A stretch of 64,000 nucleotides of DNA from Phreatobacter sp. Its GTDB lineage: Bacteria; Pseudomonadota; Alphaproteobacteria; Rhizobiales; Phreatobacteraceae. Shown here piece after piece: positions 55,470 through 63,618 of the stretch. The notes beneath the pieces are model-generated. The model was not told where the DNA came from, searched no databases, and saw nothing but the letters and a program-made list of their open reading frames with translations. Position numbers and translations under genes: made by a program. The stretch lies in NCBI RefSeq assembly GCF_030691135.1, contig NZ_JAUYFA010000039.1, forward strand, positions 1 to 64,000. Direction: 5' to 3'. Numbering within the stretch: position 1 is the stretch's first letter; each line of letters opens with the position of its first letter.

Positions 55470-55724
55470 ATGTCCGTCGAAAGCCTGTTGGTTCTCGTCC
55501 TTATCGGCGCCATCGCCGGTTGGCTCGCCGGCCTCATCGTCAAGGGGTTCGGTTTCGGGCTCATCGGCAACATCGTCATCGGCATTCTCGGCGCGCTGAT
55601 CGCCACCTGGCTGTTTCCCCGCCTCGGCGTCTCGCTGGGGGCCGGAATCATCTCGTCCATCGTCAGTGCCACGCTCGGTGCCGTCATCCTGCTCGTGATC
55701 GTCGGGTTGATCCGAAGGGTCTGA
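55470..55724 (+). CDS. GlsB/YeaQ/YmgE family stress-response membrane protein
   Basis: An 84-residue protein with three hydrophobic glycine-rich helices (LVLVLIGAIAGWLAGLIVKG; GLIGNIVIGILGALIATWLF; IISSIVSATLGAVILLVIVG). This matches the transglycosylase-associated GlsB/YeaQ family. Homologues are induced by general stress, but the molecular role is unknown. ATG 55470 has GAGGAG about eight bases upstream. It stands between ccr and ecm without an obvious metabolic link. Confidence 0.9.
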   Translation: MSVESLLVLVLIGAIAGWLAGLIVKGFGFGLIGNIVIGILGALIATWLFPRLGVSLGAGIISSIVSATLGAVILLVIVGLIRRV

Positions 55725-55776
55725 GGCCGCGGCCCGGCGCCCCCGGGGGCTGCCGGGCGCATTCCCCTTTCGCTGC

Positions 55777-55806
55777 ATTGCAATAAGTCGCATGCCGTCC
55801 CAGAAT
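55777..55806 (+). promoter_or_regulatory. possible promoter and ATTGCAAT palindrome before ecm
   Basis: TTGCAA (55778-55783) and CAGAAT (55801-55806) are 17 bases apart. The -35 is embedded in the palindrome ATTGCAAT (55777-55784). Regulators of the ScfR family (RamB, PccR) bind TTTGCAA-type words, so this could be a short-chain acyl-CoA responsive site; that is inference. Confidence 0.3.
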
Positions 55807-55836
55807 GTTCGCCAATAACCCGCTCGGGAGGCGACA

Positions 55837-57813
55837 TTGCGCAGCAAAGAGACGCGCGACAAGCCCTGGCTGATCCGCACCTATGCGGGTCATTCCACGG
55901 CTGCGAAATCCAACGCGCTCTATCGCGCCAATCTCGCCAAGGGCCAGACGGGCCTCTCGGTCGCCTTCGACCTCCCCACCCAGACCGGTTACGACGCCGA
56001 TCACGTCCTCGCCCGCGGCGAGGTCGGCAAGGTCGGCGTTCCCGTGTCCCATCTCGGCGACATGCGGACTCTCTTCGACGGCATCCCGCTCGACGAGATG
56101 AACACGTCGATGACGATCAACGCCTGTGCCGCATGGCTGCTGGCGCTCTATGTGGCGGTGGCCGACGAGACCGGTGTGCCGCGTGCGCGGCTGTCCGGCA
56201 CGACGCAGAACGACATCCTCAAGGAATATCTGTCGCGCGGAACCTATGTGTTCCCGCCCGAGCCCTCGCTCAGGCTGACCAAGGACACGATCCTGTTCAC
56301 GACGGCCGAGATGCCGAAGTGGAACCCGATGAATGTCTGCTCCTACCACCTGCAGGAGGCCGGCGCGACGCCGGTGCAGGAACTCGCCTTCGCGCTCGCC
56401 AACGCCATCGCCATCCTCGACACGGTCAAGGCCTCGGGCGAAGTGCCCGACAGCGAGTTCGGCGAGGTGGTCGGCCACATCTCCTTCTTCGTCAATGCCG
56501 GCATGCGGTTCGTCACCGAGATGTGCAAGATGCGCGCCTTCGTCGACCTCTGGGAGGAGATCGTCGAGACGCGCTACGGCGTCACCGACCCCAAGCACAA
56601 GCTGTTCCGCTACGGCGTGCAGGTGAACTCGCTCGGCCTCACCGAGCAGCAGCCTGAGAACAACGTCTACCGCATCCTCATCGAGGCGCTGGCGGTGACC
56701 ATCTCCAAGAAGGCGCGCTGCCGCGCCCTCCAGCTTCCCGCCTGGAACGAGGCGCTCGGCCTGCCGCGCGCCTGGGACCAGCAATGGTCGCTGCGCCTCC
56801 AGCAAATCCTCGCCTACGAGACCGACCTTCTTGAATTCGGCGACCTCTTCGACGGCAATCCCGTGGTGGCCGCCAAGGTCGAGGCGCTGAAGGCCGAGGC
56901 TACCGCCGAGATGAGGCTGATCGAAGAGATGGGCGGGGCCATCGCCGCGGTCCCCTACATGAAATCCAAGCTCGTCGAGAGCAACACGCGCCGCCTCGAG
57001 GCCATCGAAAGCGGCGAGCAGGTGGTCATCGGCGTCAACCGCTTCACCGAGACCGAAATGTCGCCGCTCACCACCGGCGAGGGTTCGATCATGGTGGTCG
57101 ATCCCGCCGTGGAGGCCCAGCAGGTCGCGAGCCTCAAGGCCTGGCGCCAGACCCGCGATGCGAAGGCCGCCGACAAGGCGCTGGCGGAGCTGCGCGCCGC
57201 CGCCAAAGAAGGCCGCAACATCATGGAATCCTCCATCGCCGCCGCCAAGGCTGGCGTCACCACCGGCGAATGGGGCCAGGTGCTGCGCGAGGTCTTCGGC
57301 GAATATCGCGCGCCGACCGGCGTCGGCCGGACCGCCCGGGCCGAGACCGGCGAACTCGCCCCCATCCGCGAGGAGGTGGAGAAGGTCTCGCGCCGGCTCG
57401 GCCGCCGCATCAAGTTCCTCGTCGGCAAGCCCGGCCTCGACGGCCATTCCAACGGCGCCGAGCAGATCGCCGTCCGCGCCCGCGATTGCGGCATGGAGGT
57501 CGTCTATGAGGGCATCCGCCTGACCCCCGCCGAGATCGTCAATGCGGCGCTGGAAGAGGGCGTCCACGTCGTCGGCCTGTCAATTCTCTCCGGCAGCCAC
57601 ATTCCCCTCGTCACCGAGGTGATGGAGCGGATGCGCGCCGAGGGGCTCGACGACATTCCCGTGATCGTCGGCGGGATCATTCCTCCCGAGGACGAAGCGG
57701 TTTTGCGGCAGGCCGGCGTCGCGGCGGTCTATACGCCGAAGGATTTCCAGCTCAACACGATCATGGCCGACATCGTCCGCATCGTCGGCGAAGGTGCGAA
57801 ACAGGCGGCTTGA
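55837..57813 (+). CDS. ecm: ethylmalonyl-CoA mutase (MeaA-type, B12-dependent)
   Basis: Adenosylcobalamin-dependent mutase converting (2R)-ethylmalonyl-CoA to methylsuccinyl-CoA; 658 residues, shorter than methylmalonyl-CoA mutase large subunits as expected for Ecm/MeaA. The TIM-barrel substrate domain has VAFDLPTQTGYDAD and MNTSMTINACAAWLLALYVAVA. The C-terminal cobalamin domain (about 525-655) has KPGLDGHSNGAEQIA, containing DxHxxG with the cobalt-ligating His. The TTG at 55837 is the start, with GGGAGG five bases before it. The nearness to ccr supports Ecm rather than methylmalonyl-CoA mutase. Confidence 0.93.
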   Translation: MRSKETRDKPWLIRTYAGHSTAAKSNALYRANLAKGQTGLSVAFDLPTQTGYDADHVLARGEVGKVGVPVSHLGDMRTLFDGIPLDEMNTSMTINACAAWLLALYVAVADETGVPRARLSGTTQNDILKEYLSRGTYVFPPEPSLRLTKDTILFTTAEMPKWNPMNVCSYHLQEAGATPVQELAFALANAIAILDTVKASGEVPDSEFGEVVGHISFFVNAGMRFVTEMCKMRAFVDLWEEIVETRYGVTDPKHKLFRYGVQVNSLGLTEQQPENNVYRILIEALAVTISKKARCRALQLPAWNEALGLPRAWDQQWSLRLQQILAYETDLLEFGDLFDGNPVVAAKVEALKAEATAEMRLIEEMGGAIAAVPYMKSKLVESNTRRLEAIESGEQVVIGVNRFTETEMSPLTTGEGSIMVVDPAVEAQQVASLKAWRQTRDAKAADKALAELRAAAKEGRNIMESSIAAAKAGVTTGEWGQVLREVFGEYRAPTGVGRTARAETGELAPIREEVEKVSRRLGRRIKFLVGKPGLDGHSNGAEQIAVRARDCGMEVVYEGIRLTPAEIVNAALEEGVHVVGLSILSGSHIPLVTEVMERMRAEGLDDIPVIVGGIIPPEDEAVLRQAGVAAVYTPKDFQLNTIMADIVRIVGEGAKQAA

Positions 57814-57995
57814 GCCAGCCTCGTTCTGCCCTTCACGCGACCCTGTTCACGAAGGCGGAAAAGAACATGCCGCCCTTCACTCTTCTTCCGTGGGACACGA
57901 CGGCTGACGGCCACCCCGGGTGTGTCTTCCCCCGTCCCTGATGACCTCGGCGGCGATCTGTGCCAGCTTCGCCGCCCCCTGTGAGACCGCCTGCC

Positions 57996-59612
57996 ATGCT
58001 CTCTCCCAACAGCGACTACGCCGCCCTCACCCGCGACTTCCGCTGGCGGGTCCCCGCCCGCTACAATATCGGCACCGATGTCTGCACCCGCTGGGCGCTC
58101 GCCGAGCCCGACCGTGTCGCCATTCTCTGGAAGAAACCGGACGGCCGGGTCGAGCCCGTCACCTATGGCCGACTCGAAGAGGCCTCCAACCGCCTCGCCA
58201 ACGTGCTGCTGGCCAAGGGCGTCAGGCGCGGCGACCGCGTCGCGCTCGTGCTGGCCCAGGGCGCGGCGGCCGCCATCGCCCATATCGCCATCTACAAGAT
58301 GGGCGCCATCGCCGTGCCGCTGGCGGCGCTCTTCGGCATCGATGCCCTCGCCTTCCGCATCGGCAATTCCGGTGCGCGCGCCCTTATCACGAATGCCGAA
58401 GGCGTCGGCAAGCTCGCCCAGATCCGCGACGGGCTCGGCGACCTCTCCGTCGTCCTGTCGGTCGATGGCGCCAGCGACGGCGTCGACAGTTTCTATGGGT
58501 CGCTGGAGAAGGCCTCGGGTGCCTTCACCGCGGTGGACACCGCCGCCGACGACCCCGCCATGATGATCTACACCTCGGGCACCACCGGCCAGCCCAAGGG
58601 TGCGCTGCATGGTCACCGCGTCCTGCTCGGCCACCTCCCGGGCGTCGAGATGCCGCACGAGTTCTTCCCGCAAGCCGGCGATCGCATGTGGACGCCGGCC
58701 GACTGGGCCTGGGCCGGCGGGCTCCTCAATGTGCTACTGCCCTCGCTGCATTTCGGCGTGCCGGTGATCGCCCACAAGTTCGAGAAGTTCGACGCGGACG
58801 AGGCCTTCGCGCTGATGGCCGAGCTCGAGGTCCGCAATTCCTTCGTGCCGCCCACCGCCCTGCGCATGCTGCGCTCGATCGACGATCCCCGCTCCCGGCA
58901 CAAGCTTGTGCTGCGCACCCTCGCCTCGGGGGGCGAGGCGCTGGGCACGCCGACCTACGACTGGGGCAGAGCCGCCCTCGGCCTGACCATCAACGAGTTC
59001 TACGGCCAGACCGAGTGCAACCTGGTCCTGTCCTCCTGCGCTGCCATCGGCGTGTCCAAGTCCGGCGCCATCGGCAAGCCCGTGCCCGGCCATACGGTCG
59101 GGATCATCCGCGACGACGGCACGATCTGCGCGGTCGGGGAGCGCGGCCAGATCGCCGTACAGAGGCCGGACCCGGTCATGTTCCTCGAATATTGGGGGCG
59201 ACCGGCGGCGACGCGCGACAAGTTCATCGGCGACTGGATGACCACCGGCGACCAGGGCCTCCGTGACGAGGAGGGCTATGTCCACTTCTTCGGCCGCGAC
59301 GACGACGTCATCACCTCGGCCGGCTACCGCATCGGTCCGGGCGAGATCGAGGACACGCTGCTGAAACATCCCGCCGTCTCGCTGGCGGCTGCCGTCGGCA
59401 AGCCCGACGCGTTGCGCACCGAGATCGTCAAGGCCTTCATCGTGCTGAAGAGCGGTGTCGAGCCCTCGCCGGAGCTCGCCGACCACATCCGCGACTTCGT
59501 GAAGACGCGGATGTCGGCGCATTCCTATCCGCGCGAGGTCGAGTTCATCGACGAACTGCCGATGACGACGACGGGCAAGATCATCCGGCGCCTGCTGCGC
59601 GACCGCCCCTGA
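57996..59612 (+). CDS. AMP-dependent acyl-CoA synthetase (medium/short-chain type)
   Basis: Adenylate-forming ligase of 538 residues. Motifs: MMIYTSGTTGQPKGALHGHR, EFYGQTECN, WMTTGDQGLRDEEGYVHFFGR and the C-terminal Lys in MTTTGKIIRRLL. The overall pattern is closer to ACSM/AcsM-type acyl-CoA synthetases than to acetyl-CoA synthetase. Placed after ecm, it may supply short acyl-CoA for the ethylmalonyl-CoA pathway; that is inference. ATG 57996 begins MLSPNSDYAALT. Its stop is 3 bases from the stop of the convergent GNAT gene. Confidence 0.9.
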   Translation: MLSPNSDYAALTRDFRWRVPARYNIGTDVCTRWALAEPDRVAILWKKPDGRVEPVTYGRLEEASNRLANVLLAKGVRRGDRVALVLAQGAAAAIAHIAIYKMGAIAVPLAALFGIDALAFRIGNSGARALITNAEGVGKLAQIRDGLGDLSVVLSVDGASDGVDSFYGSLEKASGAFTAVDTAADDPAMMIYTSGTTGQPKGALHGHRVLLGHLPGVEMPHEFFPQAGDRMWTPADWAWAGGLLNVLLPSLHFGVPVIAHKFEKFDADEAFALMAELEVRNSFVPPTALRMLRSIDDPRSRHKLVLRTLASGGEALGTPTYDWGRAALGLTINEFYGQTECNLVLSSCAAIGVSKSGAIGKPVPGHTVGIIRDDGTICAVGERGQIAVQRPDPVMFLEYWGRPAATRDKFIGDWMTTGDQGLRDEEGYVHFFGRDDDVITSAGYRIGPGEIEDTLLKHPAVSLAAAVGKPDALRTEIVKAFIVLKSGVEPSPELADHIRDFVKTRMSAHSYPREVEFIDELPMTTTGKIIRRLLRDRP

Positions 59613-59615
59613 GCC

Positions 59616-60758
59616 TCAGCCCCTGAGCAGGCGCTTCGCCATCGCCTTGCCCCCGGAAAAGGCGCGGCGGCAGGCGAGCGCCGCATGGTAGCGCCAGCCG
59701 GGGCGGCCGGCCCGGATGGCGACGAATCGCGTCGAAAGCGCCATGCGCCCCGGCCAGATGCGCTCGATCATCGAATGGCCGGGGATCGCACAGGAATCGA
59801 CCAGTTCCACGCCGGGAATGGAGATTGCGGCCTTGCCGATCGCATGGGACAGGAGAACGCCGGGGGAATATCGCGCGAAGGCCTCGTCATAAGTGGTCTT
59901 CAGGTACCAGGCCCGATCGCCGGCGGACAGGACCAGCCCGGCTGCGATCGGCCTGCCGTCGAGCAACAGCATGTCGATGCGCACGCGGCCCTTCTCCGCA
60001 AGGCCGCCGACCGCATCCTCGAAGAACACCTGCGTCGCCGGATCGGTCGCCAGCGCCGTGCCGCGGCGGCCCTTCCAGCCCTCTGCCTCGAGGGCGAGGA
60101 AGGCGGCGATGGCTGCGCCCGGATCATGCCCCGTCGCCGTCGAGACGGCCGCCAGGCAGCCGCGTTCGCCGAGGCGACGCGACAGGCGGCGATGCTCCTT
60201 GGACAGCGGCGGCGGAGCCTCCGTCAGTACCGCGCGGCGATGCGCATCGACGACCTGCATCCTGTGCGCGGTGGCCCGCGCATCGAGCGCCGCCGCGAAA
60301 GGCCCGGCATCGAGCAGCGGCGCGTCGAGGGCAGCGATGCCCTCTTGCGCCAGAAAGGCGAACAGTGCCTCGGCGACCACCGCGGCTTCGCCCGGCCGCA
60401 CCAGCGGCACGCCATAGGGCGCATAATCGTGGGTCCAGAGCGTAAAGACCGTGCGGGCGAACCCGAGCCGACCGGCGACCAGGCCGATGGGCTCGCCGTC
60501 ACGCGATATCAGCAGGGCCCCGAGCCCGCGCGGCGATGAGATGCCACGGGCCGCCAGGGCGAAAGCCGGGGCGAGGAACACGTTGGGCCCGGCGGCGGCA
60601 GCGAGATCTTCCCATTCCGGCCGGATGGACGCCCAGTCCATGGCGGGCACCCAGGAGGTGCTGACGGCGCCCATGCCGGCGGAGCCGAGTTCCGGCTGCA
60701 GCGGCGCCTCGACGGACGCGACGGCGGGAACCGTGAGGGTGTCGGACGACGCCGTCAT
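59616..60758 (-). CDS. GNAT/CelD-like (acetyltransferase_6) protein
   Basis: A 380-residue cytoplasmic protein with the split GNAT fold of the BcsL/CelD or FemAB-like group. Visible are WEDLAAAAGPNVFLAPAFALAA near the N-terminus and a C-terminal acetyltransferase core (FLALEAEGWKGRRGTAL; DRAWYLKTTYDEAFARYSPGVLL). Such proteins acylate sugars in cellulose or exopolysaccharide synthesis. Its ATG overlaps the flippase stop by four bases, so it probably modifies the polymer or lipid-linked sugar that the flippase handles. I split the 59616-62198 open stretch into two genes. Confidence 0.82.
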   Translation of the reverse strand: MTASSDTLTVPAVASVEAPLQPELGSAGMGAVSTSWVPAMDWASIRPEWEDLAAAAGPNVFLAPAFALAARGISSPRGLGALLISRDGEPIGLVAGRLGFARTVFTLWTHDYAPYGVPLVRPGEAAVVAEALFAFLAQEGIAALDAPLLDAGPFAAALDARATAHRMQVVDAHRRAVLTEAPPPLSKEHRRLSRRLGERGCLAAVSTATGHDPGAAIAAFLALEAEGWKGRRGTALATDPATQVFFEDAVGGLAEKGRVRIDMLLLDGRPIAAGLVLSAGDRAWYLKTTYDEAFARYSPGVLLSHAIGKAAISIPGVELVDSCAIPGHSMIERIWPGRMALSTRFVAIRAGRPGWRYHAALACRRAFSGGKAMAKRLLRG

Positions 60759-62155
60759 GCGACAGCCGGCTTGGACCAGAACCGGGCGGAGAGACCCAGG
60801 CGCGCGGTGGTAACCCAGATCAGCAGCACCGATTCGAGCGTCAGCGCCACGGCGGTGGCGATGGCAGCGCCCATCATGCCGAGGGGCGGGATCAGCAGGA
60901 GGCACAGGATCACGGCCACGGCGAAGGCGATGCCATAGATGAGGGCGCAGGCCGTCTGGTGGCCGGACATGGTGAGGAGGCGTTCCACCGGGCCGACCGC
61001 CGCGCGCGCGAGCAGGCCGATGGAGACCACGAACATCGCCGGATAGCCCTGCACATAGTCCGGACCGAACATCATCAGGAACGGCTTGCCCAGCGCCAGG
61101 ATCAGGATCGTCGCCGCGAGCGAGGGGAAGAAGGTCCAGCGGATGGAGGCACGCAGGAAATCGGCGAGCTTCTGCCGGTCGCCGGCGACGTGATATTCGC
61201 TGAACCGGTGCGCCGCCGCGGCGGCAACGGCGAAATAGACGAAGGCGACCAGCGCCAGGGTCTTCACCGCTGCCCAGTAGACGGCGACCTCCTCGGGGCC
61301 GCGCAGGTACTTCAGCAGAATGACGTCGGTATAGGTCAGGGCGAGATAAAAGGTCTCGACCAGGAAGATCGGCAGGCTGGTCTTCAGCCAGAACATCGGC
61401 TCGGTCCGGCCCGGTCCGGCCGCGACTTTCACGGCGAGGCGCCGGTTGAGCAGGACGAACTGAATCATCGCGGCGATCCAGGTCGCAATCACCGCGCAGG
61501 CCATGGCCGTGACCGCGGTGCTGGCGAAGCCGGCGAAATGGCCGCCGGCCATGCAGCCGAGCAGGATGACGGGGCGGATGAGATAGGGCGGCCCGAGGGC
61601 GAGGTCGGTCCAGTTCCAGGACCGGGCGATGCCGTCCTGGATGTCGGTGAGGACGAACATGGGCAGGCAGAGCGCCGCCAGCGCCAGCGGCATGACCATC
61701 GCACCGGTGAGGAGATGCCCGAACTGCCAGAGGATGGCGAGGCCGATGACGGCCACCGCGGTCGCGATGACCACACCGAGGCGGCGACCGCCACCGAGGA
61801 AGCCCCGGAGGCCGTCCTGGTCGCCGCGTTCGACATATTCGGGCACGAAGCGCTGGGCGGCGGAGGCGAAGCCGGCATTGGCCAGATGGCCGATGAGCAG
61901 CACCCAGACCCAGACCGAGACATAGGTGCCGAACTCCGATCCGCCCATCCAGCGCGCCATCAGCACCTGGCTGACATAGGCGATGCCGGCGCTGAAGACG
62001 CGGATCAGGAAGGCGGCGCCGGCCATGCGCTGGGCGATGGATTCGTCGGAGCGGTCGACGAGGAACGAGCGGACGCGCGCGGTGATCCCGGCGGGCGACA
62101 GCAGCGTCTTGGCGCCGCGCCCCATCTGCGCTTCTTCCGAACCCATCACCGACAA
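60755..62155 (-). CDS. polysaccharide/oligosaccharide flippase (Wzx/MATE-like)
   Basis: Integral membrane protein of 466 residues with about 12-14 helices, of the MOP flippase superfamily. The N-terminal block AGAAFLIRVFSAGIAYVSQVLMARWMGGSEFG is typical of Wzx-type polysaccharide transporters. It would move lipid-linked sugars across the inner membrane. TTG 62155 is the most upstream start with AGGGA eight bases before it; ATG 62146 is an alternative. No glycosyltransferases are nearby, so the polymer is unknown. Confidence 0.85.
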   Translation of the reverse strand: MSVMGSEEAQMGRGAKTLLSPAGITARVRSFLVDRSDESIAQRMAGAAFLIRVFSAGIAYVSQVLMARWMGGSEFGTYVSVWVWVLLIGHLANAGFASAAQRFVPEYVERGDQDGLRGFLGGGRRLGVVIATAVAVIGLAILWQFGHLLTGAMVMPLALAALCLPMFVLTDIQDGIARSWNWTDLALGPPYLIRPVILLGCMAGGHFAGFASTAVTAMACAVIATWIAAMIQFVLLNRRLAVKVAAGPGRTEPMFWLKTSLPIFLVETFYLALTYTDVILLKYLRGPEEVAVYWAAVKTLALVAFVYFAVAAAAAHRFSEYHVAGDRQKLADFLRASIRWTFFPSLAATILILALGKPFLMMFGPDYVQGYPAMFVVSIGLLARAAVGPVERLLTMSGHQTACALIYGIAFAVAVILCLLLIPPLGMMGAAIATAVALTLESVLLIWVTTARLGLSARFWSKPAVA

Positions 62156-62269
62156 GGCGGATGTCCCTGATGACGTGTCGGCACGATGATCCGATCACGG
62201 TCTTCGAGGCATAAGGGATCGGCGCTTAAGAAACGGTTCGACCGGCGCCACCGCTAGCAATGGCGGACG

Positions 62270-62298
62270 AAAAAGGCCGGCCACGGTGCGGCCGGCCT
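62270..62298 (-). terminator. rho-independent terminator after the parvulin gene
   Basis: GGCCGGCC (62275-62282) pairs with GGCCGGCC (62290-62297), extended by one A-T pair, with a 7-base loop and a following TTTTT on the minus strand. It separates the parvulin gene from the flippase gene. Confidence 0.72.
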
Positions 62299-62322
62299 GT
62301 TCGCATCATGCGCGGAGGACGA

Positions 62323-63240
62323 TCAGGGACGCGGCGTCGCCGGCACGCCGGGGACCGCGGGCCGCGTCGGCGCGGGGACGAAACGCTCGACCTGCGCTTC
62401 CGACCTCAGGCGCTGGACGAGATCAGCCTGCACGCGGCGGGTCAGGAAGTCCTCGATCTGGCCGCGCACCTGCTCGAAATTCGGGATCGGCCGCTGGCGG
62501 CGCTCCTCGACCTTGATGATGTGCCAGCCGAACTGCGACTTGACCGGCGCCGCGGACAGCTGGCCGGCCTGCATGGCGAAGGCGGCGTCGGCGAATTCCG
62601 GCACCATCTGGCCTTTGGTGAAGAAGCCGAGGTCACCGCCGTTGCGCGCGCCGCCCGGGTCCTTCGACTTTTCCTTGGCGATCGCCTCGAAATCGCCGCC
62701 GCCGCGAATCTGGGCGATCAGCGCCTTGGCCTCCTCCTCGGTCTCCACCAGGATATGGCGGGCGCGGACCTCTTCCTCGGGCGTGATGCGGGCGCGCTGC
62801 TCGTCATAGATCTTGCGCATCTCCTCTTCCGTGACGCGGGCGCGCGTCTCGGTGTTGAGCAGGCTCTCGACCAGCAGCTTGTTGCGGTAATAGGTCATCT
62901 TCCGCGCAAAATCCTGGCTATCCTGGACGTTGCGCTGCTCGGCCGCCTTGGCGGCGAGGGTCAAATCGATCACGAAGCTGAGAAGATAATCGCGCTTCTG
63001 CTCGGGATTCATCTGGGCGGTCGTCTGCCCGCCGATATCCTCCTCGGCCGCATCGAGATCGGCCTGGCGGATCTCGACGCCCTGGACGCGGGCGAGAACG
63101 CCGTCGGCGGGCGTCTGCAGCGCCGGCGGTGTCGCCGGCTGGGCCGGAGCGGGCGTGGTGGCCGGCGGCGTCTGGGCGGCCAGCGGTCCGGCGAGCGCCG
63201 CGGTCATGGCGGCGATGGACAGGAGCATGCGGACGGTCAT
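62323..63240 (-). CDS. periplasmic peptidyl-prolyl isomerase (SurA/PpiC-like parvulin)
   Basis: Folding factor of 305 residues. A signal peptide (MLLSIAAMTAALAGPLAAQ) is followed by a Pro/Ala-rich linker, a SurA-like N-terminal helical domain (about 45-150) and one rotamase domain (about 155-265: VRARHILVETEEEAKAL; GGDLGFFTKGQMVPEF; SQFGWHIIKVEE). It probably helps outer-membrane proteins fold in the periplasm. Start ATG 63240 or 63228. It is divergent from secA, an arrangement seen in other Rhizobiales, which links export and periplasmic folding. Confidence 0.92.
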   Translation of the reverse strand: MTVRMLLSIAAMTAALAGPLAAQTPPATTPAPAQPATPPALQTPADGVLARVQGVEIRQADLDAAEEDIGGQTTAQMNPEQKRDYLLSFVIDLTLAAKAAEQRNVQDSQDFARKMTYYRNKLLVESLLNTETRARVTEEEMRKIYDEQRARITPEEEVRARHILVETEEEAKALIAQIRGGGDFEAIAKEKSKDPGGARNGGDLGFFTKGQMVPEFADAAFAMQAGQLSAAPVKSQFGWHIIKVEERRQRPIPNFEQVRGQIEDFLTRRVQADLVQRLRSEAQVERFVPAPTRPAVPGVPATPRP

Positions 63241-63618
63241 GGCAGGATCGAGCCTTTTGTCACGGGAATGCGTGCTTGACGGGCACGTGTGGCGCTTTGC
63301 AGGACGGCGGTGCGACGGCACCGGGCGGTAGACGCGTGCACAACTCCTGACGGGTCCCGCCTGTTGTCGCAGCAATGCCCGTTTCGGCTTGAATTGACAA
63401 CCCTTGGTACCGTCCATATCTGTCGCCAGTTGCCGGCCCGCTGCGGAATTCCGCGCGTCCGTCGACCATATCCCACCGGGATCAGAGGATGGGGCGCACG
63501 GGGCGCTCCGCCCCCCCGCCTAGTGGGGCTGAAGGACTGGCGTGAACCATCGGAACGGTTGGTGCGACCAACGGTTTCGATGTCTCTCTCCTCCCCCGCC
63601 CCAAGTGAAGGAACGCAC
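63241..63618. other. divergent region between parvulin gene and secA
   Basis: This 378-base stretch must hold the promoters of both genes. On the secA side are two hairpins (63500-63514 and 63548-63582). No gene is supported; small frames here are discussed and rejected. I do not see a convincing -35/-10 pair. Confidence 0.45.
63548..63582 (+). promoter_or_regulatory. strong hairpin in the secA leader
   Basis: Arms 63548-63563 and 63567-63582 pair over 16 positions with two mismatches around a GCG loop. The element ends 36 bases before the secA ATG and is followed by a pyrimidine run (TCTCTCTCC). A smaller stem (GGGGCG-CTC-CGCCCC, 63500-63514) precedes it. It could be an attenuator or a translational control element of secA. 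Confidence 0.5.

Noticed and set aside
59616-62198. 860-residue single protein covering flippase and GNAT
   Set aside because: Its N-terminal half is an arginine-rich shadow of the flippase gene, which reads cleanly in another frame; only the C-terminal half is the GNAT protein.
63404-63523. 39-codon TTG-started frame ending RPPA* upstream of secA, considered as an arrest peptide
   Set aside because: No Shine-Dalgarno, no signal or membrane segment, and the end only loosely resembles RAPP-type arrest motifs.
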